64,000 bases of DNA from Azadirachta indica (lineage: Eukaryota > Streptophyta > Magnoliopsida > Sapindales > Meliaceae): contig CM040451.1 in the NCBI GenBank assembly GCA_022749755.1, positions 558,001-622,000 of the forward strand, written 5' to 3'. Both the position numbers and the translations under genes were made by a program. The stretch's first letter is position 1; the number at the start of each line of letters is the position of its first letter. Shown here one piece after another: positions 12,211 to 23,430 of the stretch. The notes below the pieces were generated by a model. The model was given only the letters and a program-made list of their open reading frames with translations. It made no database searches and was not told the origin of the DNA.

Positions 12211-13110
12211 ATGCGCATCAGCTCATAGCCACACCACAAGAACAATTTGTCCAAGTAGAAATACCTAACTTCCTCGTTTCTTCTTGGCAAAAGGAAGGTT
12301 TCTCTCACCTCCACTTTGGAGGTATCAGATTTCCTCTTACCTATCATGCTCGCAAAGGCCTTCTAGTCACCTCCAAGATATCTTTGGTTAATACTCGATT
12401 TTTCCAATATGAGCATGCTTGTATTGGAACAGTTCAGACCACACTAAAAGCTAGCACTGTCATGATCACAATGTTTCCTAACTTCTACATGCCTATAAAT
12501 GATCCTCAGCTCTCGTCCTTTCTACAACTCCAAGTCCAAATTATTGGAGCTATCCCAGACGTACACACTTACATGGCCACCCTTCATTACCAGCTCATCT
12601 AACGAGTTCAAAATCATGCCATGGACATTGCCTTACCAAACCAAACCTCCGATTCCATTTTCATCAATGTGGAATCTGACCAAGTCCCCAGCTGCACATA
12701 AATACCCAAACAAATACCCAAAGAAAAACTTAAAGAACTTCTTCCTTCTGGATGGTTCACTAACTACGAAAGCCAAGATGCAGCACAAACCCCTTCTTCT
12801 TCACAACTCTCTTCCACAGAACCAGTTTTCTCCAGAATAGCCAGTGGTAAAACCAAGATCACATTTGAAACACCAAAGCTCCTAAACGAGTCTTTTCCTA
12901 CACAATTTGGGATTGGCTCAAATGTTTCAGAAATATATGCGTTCACCAAAGACGGAAGCCCTATTTGGTGTACCATGCCTCATAATCCAACAAATCCCTC
13001 ATGTTTTTGCCCAGCATGCCTAGAGAATGCCAATCCTTACCAAAAGTTCAATCAGACATACAAAAGCCCCATACATCTTCTTGATAGACGATCTTTATAC
13101 AAGCTTCTAA
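12211..13110 (+). pseudogene. Pararetrovirus movement protein (30K superfamily) region, broken
   Basis: Conceptual translation in the frame of 12183-12602 carries hallmarks of caulimovirid 30K movement proteins: a region with HFGGIRFPLTYHARKG, then TRFFQYEHACIGTVQTT, then a hydrophobic MFPNF segment. The frame stops at 12600-12602 and similarity carries on downstream with further stops and shifts to about 13100, where C-x-C-P-A-C-type cysteines appear. In live viruses this protein moves the infection through plasmodesmata. Here it cannot be made intact. Confidence 0.75.
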
Positions 13111-15080
13111 ACTTAAAACCTCTGATGAATTTTATGAAGCCTATAAAATACATGTCCTTGGATAGATACATTGGGAGAAGATCGTGGCCGGTATCAATTC
13201 ATAGTTCAATACTCAGCCCCGACATAAACCCACTATCCGCCTTTACCCACAGGATGGAATGATCTACCTCTTGATCTACCTCCACAATCCAGCTTTTCTA
13301 CTCCAGCACCCATACAAATGTACCAACCACATTTTCCATCAATAGAACCACAAGAGAATCCTATCACAAGAGAAAGATTAGTTTGAAAAATCAAGCCCTT
13401 AGTAGCTACTTCCTCAGGGGAACCAAATCCCCTCTCTCAGACAGAAGCAGCTCTCAATTGGTAAGCTGAAAACTCTCTGGCACAGAATTCTTACCTACAA
13501 AGAATTGATGCAACTATACCCAGAATTAAAGCTCAGCTGTCCCAGCAACAACACCAATTCACAGCACCTATTGAAGCCCTTAAACAACACATTGACCGCC
13601 TTCATCATATCATCCTTCAATAACTCTCTCTTTTGACCATAATCAAAGAGAAATGAATAGTCTCAAAGCCCAGTTGGCATCCATGGAAGTAACTATCCAA
13701 CAACAAATACCCTATGTTCCATATAGTCCCCTAAACTATTTGTCAGCATCAGTTCAACCTCCTTTACTCCTTCCCAAAATATCTCAACCTTTACCTACAG
13801 CTCAAGCTGCTTATAAGTCCATGTTTGGAGATGGAGATTTCTTCATGAAACAAAAACAACAATAAGAACGAGAAAGAGCAGCCAAAAGACAAAACAAAAA
13901 CAACCCAGAGTTCCACAAGCTCCTCCAACTTCATCCTCGTCCTACCAGTTAGACCAATATGCACAGAAAACATTGCAATTACTGATTCACAACCAGGACC
14001 TGAATCCAGCACTGAATCCTCTAAACCAAAAGACAACATTAATGTTTTCCCGGTCTACATACAACAACAAACCTCACATGTTGAATCCTCCACTACCCAC
14101 CAAACTCCTTTAAACCAATAAACACCAGAAATGCATATCCCTTCTGATCAAGAGGATACGCCAGAAGTACAGATCCCCCATAATCCTCTAATTCACCCTA
14201 CCTATACCACCTCAGAAAAACAACATTTGTTTTCCTTTTATGACTACCCAATCTTAGAACAAAGAAATTGCATCCATGAAATGACCTCTTAGTGCAACAC
14301 TCAATTACTCAAAACCAGCAGTTCTGGCAGAACTGTTATTTTGGATTTTATTTCCAGAATGACAGGATCTTTATGAGAATGGCGGTTACATCTTGAAGAT
14401 TATAGATAGACAGAAATCATCAATTCAGCCTCAGTTGATGATTTTATGTTTTTATATTTATACTAAGTTTTTTGAAAGCCCTACTTATGTTCAGGACAAA
14501 GCCCGTGAAGAATTTTTTCAACTCAAGTGTTGTTCTTTCATGCCAAAAGATTTGGATAAGCATTTCAAAATGGTTCGCCAAAGATTCTATTAATTGGTGG
14601 ACTTGATGATCCTAATATGAAGCAAGCCTATTTGAATCAACATCCTGAACCATTAGGCGTTGAAACCCTTCGGTATTTAGAGTCACAACGAGTTAGCCTT
14701 GCACAAGTTTCCCTCGAAGATCTTTATCAAGAAGTTCAAAACCAGCTCTGAAAACTCTGCAATAGTTCCAAGTTCCTTCTGAACTATGCCATTGTTGAAA
14801 AGAAATTTCCTGTGATAGGCCTCATCTCAAAATTAAATGCAAAGGCAATGATAACCTGTGTGACTGTAACTATAAAAGAAAGAAATACCAGAGGCACTTC
14901 TTCAAATTTCCACAATCCAAATCCAATCGTGCATTCAAAAAACGACACTTCTTCAGAAAAAAACAAACCACTTCCAAGTATAACCGATGTTTCATTTGCA
15001 AAAAATCTAGCCACTTTACTAAACATTGCCCTCAAAAGTCCAAAAGAGAAAAAATTATGAAAATGATTCATCGTTACTAG
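13111..15080 (+). pseudogene. Pararetrovirus coat protein region with CCHC zinc knuckle, broken
   Basis: A Gln/Pro-rich, low-complexity stretch (about 13400-14300) is followed by a more structured part (14390-14750) in the position of caulimovirid capsid proteins. It ends in a basic region with a complete C-x2-C-x4-H-x4-C zinc knuckle at 14988-15029 (CFICKKSSHFTKHC), the RNA-binding motif of retroviral nucleocapsids. Open stretches are short and change frame several times, so the gene is dead. The capsid call rests on the knuckle and the order between movement protein and protease. Confidence 0.7.
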
Positions 15081-15149
15081 CCAGAGGTCAGCTCAAATAT
15101 TGAAGAGACTTTTTTAAAACAAGACTCTAAAGATTAGGACACTCTTTTT

Positions 15150-15652
15150 ATGATTACAAATTCAGTCCCACAACATTTTGAGACTGATTCTTCCTTAGAA
15201 TCTTCAGACTCTAGCTATTCTTTTGCTATACAACATCTTCAGCCAAAAACTCAATCTGCCCTGAATAAGGCTGCCACTCAATCCATCATAATTCCTAATG
15301 TTCTAGTTCTACTTCGACTAACAAAGTATGACTCTCCCATTGCACTTGTTGCCCTCATAGACACTAGAGCAGTTAGCTCTATCCTTCACCCAGCTCGAAT
15401 TCCATCAGAATACTAAATGAGGCATACCCAACATTTTAGAGCAGTTAATGGTGAAGTATTCACAACAGAGTTGATTAGCAAGCCCATTTACATTGAGTTT
15501 TTTCCAGGCCTACTAATTAAACACAATTTCGTTGGGTCCAACATTCCAAACAAAGACATCATTATTGGATTTGACATCCTAGCCCAATTATTCAAGAAAA
15601 AAATCCACATCAAGTCCAATGGGCTCTCACACAAGTCTTATTTCCATCCTTG
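15150..15652 (+). pseudogene. Pararetrovirus aspartic protease region, broken
   Basis: Two adjacent open stretches in one frame are separated by a stop at 15414-15416. The first holds VALIDTRAVSSIL, which matches the D-(S/T)-G active-site loop but has Arg where Gly is required. The second holds the hydrophobic flap-side motif IIIGFDIL. In the family this domain processes the polyprotein. The lost Gly and the stop mean it is inactive. Confidence 0.7.
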
Positions 15653-15841
15653 AATCCAGCCCAACATTTTTAGTCTTTTCTCCATAACAAGAAGTCCAAG
15701 CCCGAATCCTCTCCACTTCAACAACGGATTCTCATTCAGAATTTCTGTACAAATGCTTAATGGAAAAATGCAGAATTTTGGATTAGTCTTCATTTCAAAA
15801 AACATGAAGACTTAAGCCCAACAAAAGCTAGTCATTCAGGA

Positions 15842-16634
15842 ATGAGTTCAGAACATTTGACTCTTGTAGTCCAAGAACTTCAAAGCTTACAACAAGAAGG
15901 CTTAATTGAAACAACAGATTCCCCATGGGCGTGCCAAGCTTTCTATGTCAATAAACAAAGTGAACAAGTTTGTGGAAAGCCCAGACTTGTAATTGATTAC
16001 AGGCCTCTTAATCTGTTCCTCAAAGATGATTAGTTTTCTATTTTGAATCGACAAGAATTTTTTGCCAATCTTCTACAGCTCATGTTTTTTCTAAGTTTGA
16101 TTTGAAAGCAAGTTTTTGCCAATTAAAAATCAAACTAGAAGAACGATACGAGACCGCATTCTGTATCCCAGAACACCACTACCAGTGGACAGTTATGCCT
16201 TTTGGTCTTAAAACAGCACCGTCAATGTTCCAGAAAGCTATGGTCAAGATCTCTGCCTCTATAGCAAAGCACATGCTAATTTATATTAATGATTTGCTAA
16301 TTTTTCCAGAAAATACAGAAGTCCACACCAAACACCTCCAAAAGTTCCATGAAATTCTCCTCGAATATGGCATCATGCTCTATTTAAAGAAGTGTATCTT
16401 CTACACAGACAGAGTTGAATTTTTAAGGATAATAATTTCACCAGGTCATTTTGAGCTCCAGCCTCACATTGCTCAACAACTTCTCCAATTCCCAGACTCG
16501 GGTCTTACCATCAAACAGGTCCAACAATTCTTAGGAATAGTTAATTACATGGCTGAATTTGTCCCTAAACTTTCGGTCATAATCAAACCTCTCCAACTTA
16601 TGCTTAAGAAAGATTGCCCCACCATGGAACACTG
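15842..16634 (+). pseudogene. Pararetrovirus reverse transcriptase region, broken
   Basis: Reverse transcriptase blocks appear in order in two open stretches (15842-16033 and 16102-16635): QEGLIETTDSPWAC and KPRLVIDYRPLN, then FCIPEHHYQWTVMPFGLKTAPSMFQ, then the active-site segment and a thumb-side FLGIVNYMAEF. The catalytic Y-x-D-D box reads Y-I-N-D (16282-16293), so the first Asp is lost. A stop near 16031-16033 separates the halves. Similarity to caulimovirid and Ty3 polymerases is clear; activity is excluded. Confidence 0.85.
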
Positions 16635-16667
16635 AACAGACAACAGCTGTACAAAAGATAAAAGAAC

Positions 16668-17170
16668 TTGCACAATCTGACAGCATTACAGATTCCTTCT
16701 ACTGGAAAAAGAATTCTACTGACAGATGTAAGTGATTATTTTTGGGCAACTTTCCTTTTCGAAAAACAACACGACAAAAGCAAACGTGTTTGTGGAAACA
16801 AAAGTGGATCCTTTTCTCCGTCAGAAATGCATTATCACTCCACTTTTAAAGAGATTCTTGTTGTCCAAAGAGGAATTGAAAAATTCCAATTCCATCTCAT
16901 CAGTCATAACTTTCACATGGAAATGGGTATGTCCAGCTTTCCACACATGCTCCAATTCAAGCAACGACAAATTCCTAATAAATAGTTACTCCGATGGGCA
17001 GCATGGTTCTCACAATATACCTTCACCGTCTCACATATAAAAGGACGATAGAACATCCTTGCAGACATGCTTTCAACACCAGCAAACTTCAAAACACCTG
17101 CACCCAACCAACTCTTCATCCCGGCCATCACTATGTTGCACCAAACATGGATCACTAAAGATCCCTTAGA
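16668..17170 (+). pseudogene. Pararetrovirus RNase H region, broken
   Basis: Directly follows the reverse transcriptase. A stretch reading LLTDVSDYFWATFLFE corresponds to the first RNase H Asp motif (T-D-A-S family form). The next block, SPSEMHYHSTFKEIL, holds the expected Glu, and HIKGR with ILADMLS near 17030-17075 corresponds to the C-terminal His/Asp part. Stops at 16983-16985 and 17049-17051 break it. In the live virus it degrades the RNA template. Confidence 0.7.
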
Positions 17171-17209
17171 TCTCAGGCCACGGAAGTCACAAAACTTGTC
17201 ACGGAGTAT

Positions 17210-18124
17210 TTACTCTATTAGTCCCAAAAAATGAATACTCAATGGTAGTATTATCGGGTCCAAGTTATCCGACATCAAGGCCTTCAGACACTTGAAGAAA
17301 TGGAAAAGTTCCATCCCACCTATCCATTCATATCTCTTTTCCAAATCAAATGTATTCAACGGGATTTCTCCACAGTTCATAGTTTGTGGTTCCTGTGGTA
17401 TATTCTTCACGAATACCATATAGGCATTGAATTTTATATTCTCGACATGTTATCTTGGTTTCAAAACCTGCAGCAGGCCAGAAATAACACCCATTACATT
17501 TAAGCAGGGGTAGATACTCCAAATGCCAGAATGGTCACATTCCTCACCTGGTTTCAAACAATGGAAGAATGGCACCAGTTTTTCAAAAAGCTCTCGCATC
17601 AAAACAACATCAAAGCCATACAATCACAAAGACATGTGGTTCTCATGTTCAAAAGAACCAGCGTGCTTATGGTCAATCAACATCTACACTACCTTCCAGA
17701 ACAACAGGAGTATGACGTCTTTCCTTACAATCTTGCTAGACTAAAAGAAAGACACCCCACAGAATATTGCGAATTCTAATGAAAGATGGCAGAAAAGAAC
17801 ATGTGCATTCCACCTGAACTCTGGCCCCCACTCACTCAACACGCACCATGGGAAGTCTATCCGGAACAACATTAGAGAAAAACTTGTCATGCAAAAAAGC
17901 CTTTCTATTCTTCTTTTGACCGACAAGTGTCCACATCAACCATGCCTACTCATGACACATCTCTCTCTCTTGGTTTACCAGGACCACTCCCTGAATGTTT
18001 TCAAGATGCTCAAGACCCACATGCACAATTCAAAAGCCTCGAAGAAGAATTATTCCAAGAACAAGTCCGGGAACACATCATGCAAGATTCTCTCGAGCAC
18101 TTGAACATGTCTGATAATGATTAA
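17210..18124 (+). pseudogene. Pararetrovirus 3' reading frame(s) of unknown function
   Basis: After RNase H the viral unit continues for almost 1 kb with open stretches 17300-17503, 17531-17779 and 17927-18124 in shifting frames. The last ends in an acidic, Glu-rich tail (EEELFQEQVREHI) and a stop at 18122-18124, just before the promoter region. Petuvirus- and florendovirus-like genomes carry extra coding sequence here, but I recognise no domain. Confidence 0.5.
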
Positions 18125-18198
18125 ATATGTGTATGATTGCTTTTAATATTTGTTTTGAATGATGTAAGGGCTTATGCCATAGCGCAGTTTGTTTTCCC

Positions 18199-18206
18199 TA
18201 TATAAA
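18199..18206 (+). promoter_or_regulatory. TATA box of the pararetroviral promoter
   Basis: TATATAAA lies 75 bases after the last viral stop and upstream of the poly(A) signal. This is the arrangement expected of the single promoter driving terminally redundant pregenomic RNA. Confidence 0.65.
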
Positions 18207-18252
18207 GGGTTTGTTTGTGTTTGTTAGAGGCAAAGTCCTCCCGAATGTGAGA

Positions 18253-18258
18253 AATAAA
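18253..18258 (+). terminator. Poly(A) signal of the pararetrovirus
   Basis: AATAAA, 47 bases after the TATA box. A signal just downstream of the transcription start, bypassed once and used on the second pass, is the caulimovirid pattern. Confidence 0.55.
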
Positions 18259-18545
18259 ATTTGTTTTGATTATCCTCGTGTCTTACTAAGTTCTTTCTTT
18301 ACTTCTTTCTTTACCAAAATCCACTGTAAACTTGATAATTTTAATTAATATTATTCTGGATAAAACAATTTTTCAAAAGGCGTAATTCTCATCCTCTGGT
18401 CTTTGACTTCCGATCTGAGGATTTTGGAAGATTTCTCCTAGAATACATAAGATTCTACCTGTTGTAAGTAGCGATAAGTGGAAGCGCAGCTTGTGGCGGA
18501 ATAATTTGTACCCAGGGTCGGTTTTCCCTCCCTCAATTGGTATCA

Positions 18546-19064
18546 TTATGTGCTACAATAACTCACGAAAAATGTGAAATGGTCCTTTAAACTATTTAAA
18601 ATATATGGGGTGAGACGAAAGCATGACTCATTAATTAAACTATTTAAAATAATTAAAAATTAGAAAATGTTAATAATACTTATAATACTAATTGTATAAA
18701 AATAAAAAATTAATGATATTTTAATGATTTTAATTAATTAAAAATTAGACACAGTACAAGTATTATATGAAGTATGGATGAACTTTACTTTCATGGGTTG
18801 AGGTGATACAATATCTTACATGTGTTAAAATTCTTAAGATTCTTAATAAAACCATTCAATCAAATTCATTCATTTGTATTTAATCTTCTTTCTTGTAATT
18901 ATAATTATTTTTATAATTGGTTAATTTCAAATTAAATGCATATTTAGCTATAATCTACTAAATATGCATCTGCCGTCGAAAATTTTCTATAATAAAATAC
19001 GATAACCAAATTAATTAATTAGGTATGATAATATGTGGTTATATATATATATATATATATATAC

Positions 19065-19095
<31 letters not shown>

Positions 19096-19549
19096 TGTAT
19101 ATGTATCATTTACCAACACAATATTAGAATTATAATTTTCTTTAATTTTTATTAAAAAATAAATAAATTGCTAATTTTTTCACTTTCAACAATTAAAAAT
19201 GTAATGTTACATAGTTTATAATTTTAGAGCCCATAAAAAATTAAAAAATTACAAATTAGAAATTATTTATCCATAATATTTTTTTGTAATTAAAAATGGA
19301 AAAACAAAATAGACTCGTCAGAAGGCTCAGTTTAAGAATGATTGTTTAATTTTAAAACTTAATACTAATCACCAATTAATTAAAAAATCTAAAACCTAGA
19401 GTTGAGAAGGGAAAGTCTAAGAAAGCGAAAGCCCAGAAGTGTCAAGGAATTATTTGTGGACTTATGTAAAATATATCATAAACTTTAGAGCTATAGATGA
19501 TAAAAGGTTTGGGATCTAAATAATAAACAATAACTCTAGTAATGGAAGT
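18546..19549. other. AT-rich right flank of the pararetrovirus with a microsatellite
   Basis: Begins with sequence resembling 27180-27216 (ATAACTCA, GAAATGG, CCTTTA). It then becomes AT-rich non-coding DNA, including the microsatellite at 19040-19107. A 75-bp piece near 19440-19515 resembles 20825-20900 (TAGATGATAAAA block), another small dispersed repeat. No gene seen. Confidence 0.5.
19040..19107. repeat. (AT)n-(ATGT)n compound microsatellite
   Basis: About 12 AT units run into about 9 ATGT/GTAT units. Confidence 0.9.
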
Positions 19550-19976
19550 GATCATTTTTTGGTTTTTTTTTTTTTTTTAATTACTGAAAAGGGTTTTTTC
19601 TAATGGTAAAAATTTTTAAAAATTTTTTATTGTCATTTAGTTGATATTAGAGAAAGATTTTTGAGAAATTAAAAAAAAAATTTGTTATAATTGGAGAAAC
19701 CTAAAACTTGGATTTTTGACAATAAAATTTTTCTACCTTTTTAAAAAGAAAAATTATTTATAATACCTTTATTTTATTTTAAAATTTTTATATTATTTTT
19801 TTAAAATAGAACATTAAAAATTTACCTATTAAAATAACTAATTAAATTTTTTTAAAAGTTATTTCTGATAACTAAAGAATTAATAAATTTTTATTAGAAA
19901 CTCTATTTATAAAAGCTCTATTAGAAATGTCTATTTTAAAAAATTTTATTTATTTTAAAAGTATACTAAACAGATC
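19550..19976. mobile_element. Diverged Tourist-like MITE, copy 2
   Basis: Colinear with the MITE at 11784-12207 over its whole length: AAAGGG near 19590, AACTTGGATTTTTG near 19704, TAATAAATTTTTATTAGAAACTC near 19890. The right end ATACTAAACAGATC is followed by TTA. The left terminus has decayed into a T run, so the target duplication is not visible there. Confidence 0.7.
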
Positions 19977-20930
19977 TTAAATATTTTAAAGTAATTCTTC
20001 TCTTAATTCATTATTTTAAAAATCTTCCATATCTATCTTTAAGTTTATAATATAAATAACACACTTAAAATATAATATGATTTTAAAAAAAGTCTTCACA
20101 AATTAAAATAGTTCATTGATAAGTAATATGTATGTTACTTATTGTTTATATTTAGCTACTATTAAATCATTTAGTTAGAAATAAATTTATATAATGATAT
20201 TGAAACATGATTTATGAACCCTCTACGTTGCAAGATGTTCCTAATTTAAAATTCAATTGACTTTGCACGTAATGATATTTCAAAACTAATTTTGGAATAA
20301 AAGTACTAATTTTAGACTACGAACTAATTTTTTATCACTAAATTTTTAATAATAAACAGCAAGTAATTTATTAATAACAAAAATAAATAACTCACCAAAT
20401 AACAAGGGACGACTTTACGAAATCTAGGTCTCAGACAAAAATTAATTTTACATTAAATCTTTTTCAAATTCTTCGCTTAAATCTATATCCAAATATATCA
20501 AGTCTTCTTTTAGGTCAAACTAATTTTTCTATTCATTTTAAGCTTTTTATATTTATGTGCACATTTTTTAGAGGACACATTTGCCATTAAACTATAAAGA
20601 TATAAAAAATTTGAGAACATAAAATCCTTGTAACAAATATAATTTATACATATAAATTAACAAATAATTAAAAAAAATAGATGATAGAACTTGGAAAAGT
20701 AAAATAGTAATGATCCCAAGAATTCATTGAGGTTTCACATCAAAAAATAAATAGACCCTTAAAAAACCTAAAAGAGCATAAGAAAATCTGGAAGAAAAAA
20801 AAAAAAAGGCCAACACTACAATAGGATTCTTTAAGGACCTAAATGAAAAATTTCATTAACTTTAGAGATATAGATGATAAAAAGCTAGGGATCTAGACGA
20901 CATCAAAAATATATATATGTCACTACCTTA
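19977..20930. other. AT-rich intergenic sequence
   Basis: No coding sequence recognised. The 20825-20900 piece is a second copy of the small repeat near 19440-19515. Confidence 0.45.
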
Positions 20931-21517
20931 AACCTATCTGCCCAAATTTTCACCCGCCACCTTTTTCTTCTCTCCCAAATTTCCAGCCACCATTCCCGCG
21001 ATTTTTCAGCCACCGCTCTTGGGATTTTTCAGCCAGCAGTCCAAGTGAGTTTTTTTCCTATTGCTTCTTAATTTTGGTTTCAGTTGTTGGTAAAAAAATT
21101 AAAGAACAAATGTTGTATTCGACGAATATGGTAAGCAAAACAAAACATTGAATTTCTTCTCATAATGCCCTTCGGTTATCCACTTTTTTGAGTTTGATGA
21201 CTGGAATATATATAAGTTATTTTTGAGGAATTTTGCTTTGGTCTTCTTTAGTTACATTTTAATTTACAGTTATGCTTGGAAAGAACAATACTTGGGGAGT
21301 ACTTGTAGAGAAATAAAGGTAGTATTTGACAGAGAAACATTTCAAGATATTTGCTTAAGTTGAAATATCTATTAAATCATTTGAATTTGAGCCCAAAAAC
21401 TGGCGTGGCCAGTTTCACATTTATTCACGAAATTAAGCAAAATGAAAAACGAATTTGAAATGAAATTCTCGTTCCGAACCAAACATTTTGAAAGAAGTGA
21501 TAATATAGGGATGTAGA

Positions 21518-22232
21518 TAGAGTTAGCAAATTTCCAGGTTCAGGCCGGGTTTTTTGAAACCCGGCTCGGACCCGGTTTTAATTACAGATGTTCGCGTTCA
21601 AGCTCAGGTCCGAATTTTAATTATAAAATTCGGGATAAAGCCTGGCCTGGACGGGCTCGGGCAAGGGCTATAAATCCGGGCTTCTAAAACCCGTCTACAT
21701 ATACAAATGTTTAGGCTTGATTTTGTTAATTTTTAAATTTTTTAATTTAAATTTTATATAAATTCTATTTTTTTTCTAGCAAATATTAGCTCAATAAAAT
21801 AAAACAACTAAAATTCTATAAAAATTATTTTTTTCCTTACTAATGAGTTTAGTGAATTCTTAAAAATATTATTTACAATTTCTTAAAATATAAATTAATA
21901 ATTAATAATATGTATGAATTTGTTTTTAGACCTATTTTAGATCCTAACCCATAATTAATTATATTCTTAATTAACACTTAATAATAAGTTTTAATGTGAG
22001 AGTAAGTAAAAATATTTTGTTTTCCACGTTGTCCAAAATAAAGTAATAATAAATTAAGAAATAAAATTTGATTTTAAAGCTGAATTCCGGGCTAATCCGA
22101 ATTTTAAATAAAAGCCCGGATCCGGGCTTTAAAATTGTAACCCGGGTTCAACCCGAAATAAATTTTATTCCGGGTTATACCCGGCCCTAAATACCGGGCT
22201 TTTCCCGGGCCCGAGCTTTTTTGCCATCTCTA
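21518..22232. mobile_element. hAT-type MITE with CCGGG-rich ends, copy 1
   Basis: A 715-bp non-coding element. Ends TAGAGTTAGCAAATTTCC and, on the other strand, TAGAGATGGCAAAAAAGC are imperfect inverted repeats, flanked by a perfect 8-bp direct repeat GATGTAGA (21510-21517 and 22233-22240). The 8-bp duplication and TAGAGATGGCAA end are characteristic of hAT-derived MITEs. About 150-180 bp at each side is packed with CCCGG/CCGGG palindromes; the middle is AT-rich. Same family as 58350-59062, in reverse orientation. Confidence 0.9.
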
Positions 22233-22618
22233 GATGTAGATGTGCCACAAAAAGCAATGTTGCTGGGAATCTCTCAGGTTGGACAATTCTAAATGAGGCA
22301 GTGGTGTGTTTACAAGCTTAGGTTAACTTTATCTCCTTGTTCTATATTCTTTGCTAGGAATATTCTTATAAAAACAAAAAAAGCAATGCCTTTGTTTGAA
22401 ATTTCTTTTCTACTGTTGACATTTTTCGTCTTTGAAATTATTTTCATGTTTGAGTTTTGAAGTAGTGAAGACATATTACAACTGTTTATGTGTAAGGCAT
22501 TATTGATGTGGTTGAATTTTGATAGCCCTCTGAAACATATGTCATAATTTATATTACTCGAGAAAGTTAGTAGATATAGCAGTGGGCCATGCCTTTCAAT
22601 TTCTAGTTCTATAAGTGG

Positions 22619-23430
22619 AGGGAATTTTGAAAATACTCATAATACTGCCATTGAGAGTAAAGAACATGTTGATGTTTTCAATTTGTTGCATGATCTTTGT
22701 GGTCAATCAACATGGGATACATCTAATTTCCAGTCACAAAATGTTGGAAATACCGAAATTCGTTTTGGATCAGAGCAAGCAAATTGTGATTTTATGTTTG
22801 ATTTGTAAGGCAAAGCTCAGAAAATGCCTTTTTCTAGAGCACGTCGAAGCTCACTGAATTTTGTTATAAACCTAATGCATATAAAAGTCCTTAATCAACG
22901 GAGTAATAAGTTAGTAGATATGTTCCTCAAATTGTTAACACTGCTTTTCCCTGAAGGTTCAGAAATTTCGAGTTCATTGTATAATGCAAAAAAAAAGTGT
23001 TGAAAGATATAGAGATAGGTTACAAAGTTATTCATGCATGCAAGTACAATTGTGCTTTATTTTGAAAAGAGAACAAATCATATGATAAATGTCTAATATG
23101 TAGTGAACCAAGATATAAACTTTATTGTCAAGGAAGGAAAGTGCTGCAAAAGGTTTTGCAGTACTTCCATCGGAAACCACGACTACAATGTTTGTTTATG
23201 TCCCAACACACAACAAGTGATATGAGGTGGCATAAGGAGAAACGTTTGGGTAAAGAAGGTATTCTAAGACATCCTACAATGGTGAATCGTGGAAGGAGTT
23301 TGATAGATCATATCCTAACTTTGTAGAAGAGCCACGTAATGTGAGGCTAAGGCTTACAACTGAAGGATTTAAGCCTTTTGCTAATATGTACAATTCTTAT
23401 AGTATGTGGCCTGTTATACTTGTATAACTT
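22619..23430 (+). pseudogene. CACTA TNP2-type transposase, N-terminal part, broken
   Basis: Across shifting plus frames the translation follows plant TNP2 transposases: an acidic lead-in, then FVINLMHIKVLNQ near 22860-22900, FPEGSEISSSLYNAKK near 22950-22990, the segment KVLQYFHRKPRLQCLFMSQ and DMRWHKEKR (23141-23260), GILRHP, and finally NVRLRL plus the SYSMWPVILV end near 23425. In the family this protein binds element ends and cuts them. Stops (for example after FMFDL near 22806 and near 23324) and frameshifts kill it. It ends abruptly after the WPV block, far short of the catalytic domain of an intact protein. Confidence 0.8.

Larger units (their letters stand above)
11298..18545 (+). mobile_element. 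Endogenous pararetrovirus (Caulimoviridae, petuvirus/florendovirus-like architecture), unit length, inactive
   Basis: A 7.25-kb insert whose order is tRNA-Met primer site, N-terminal ORF, 30K-type movement protein, coat protein with CCHC knuckle, aspartic protease, reverse transcriptase, RNase H, a further ORF, then a TATA box and poly(A) signal. There are no LTRs and no integrase. With a movement protein this points to Caulimoviridae rather than a Ty3/gypsy element. It starts at the priming site and ends with the first bases of the same site (TGGTATCA, 18538-18545), so one genome length is present. Many stops and frameshifts, a nested MITE (11784-12207) and changed catalytic residues show it is a dead copy. 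The genus is inferred from gene order only. Confidence 0.85.

Noticed and set aside
11298..18545. Ty3/gypsy LTR retrotransposon
   Set aside because: No LTRs, no integrase, and a 30K-type movement protein region is present; order and promoter fit Caulimoviridae.
20815..20822. CACTACAA as the left terminus of CACTA remnant 1
   Set aside because: The surrounding sequence (20825-20900) is a copy of a small repeat also present near 19440-19515, and no matching TTGTAGTG terminus or 3-bp duplication was found at the other end.
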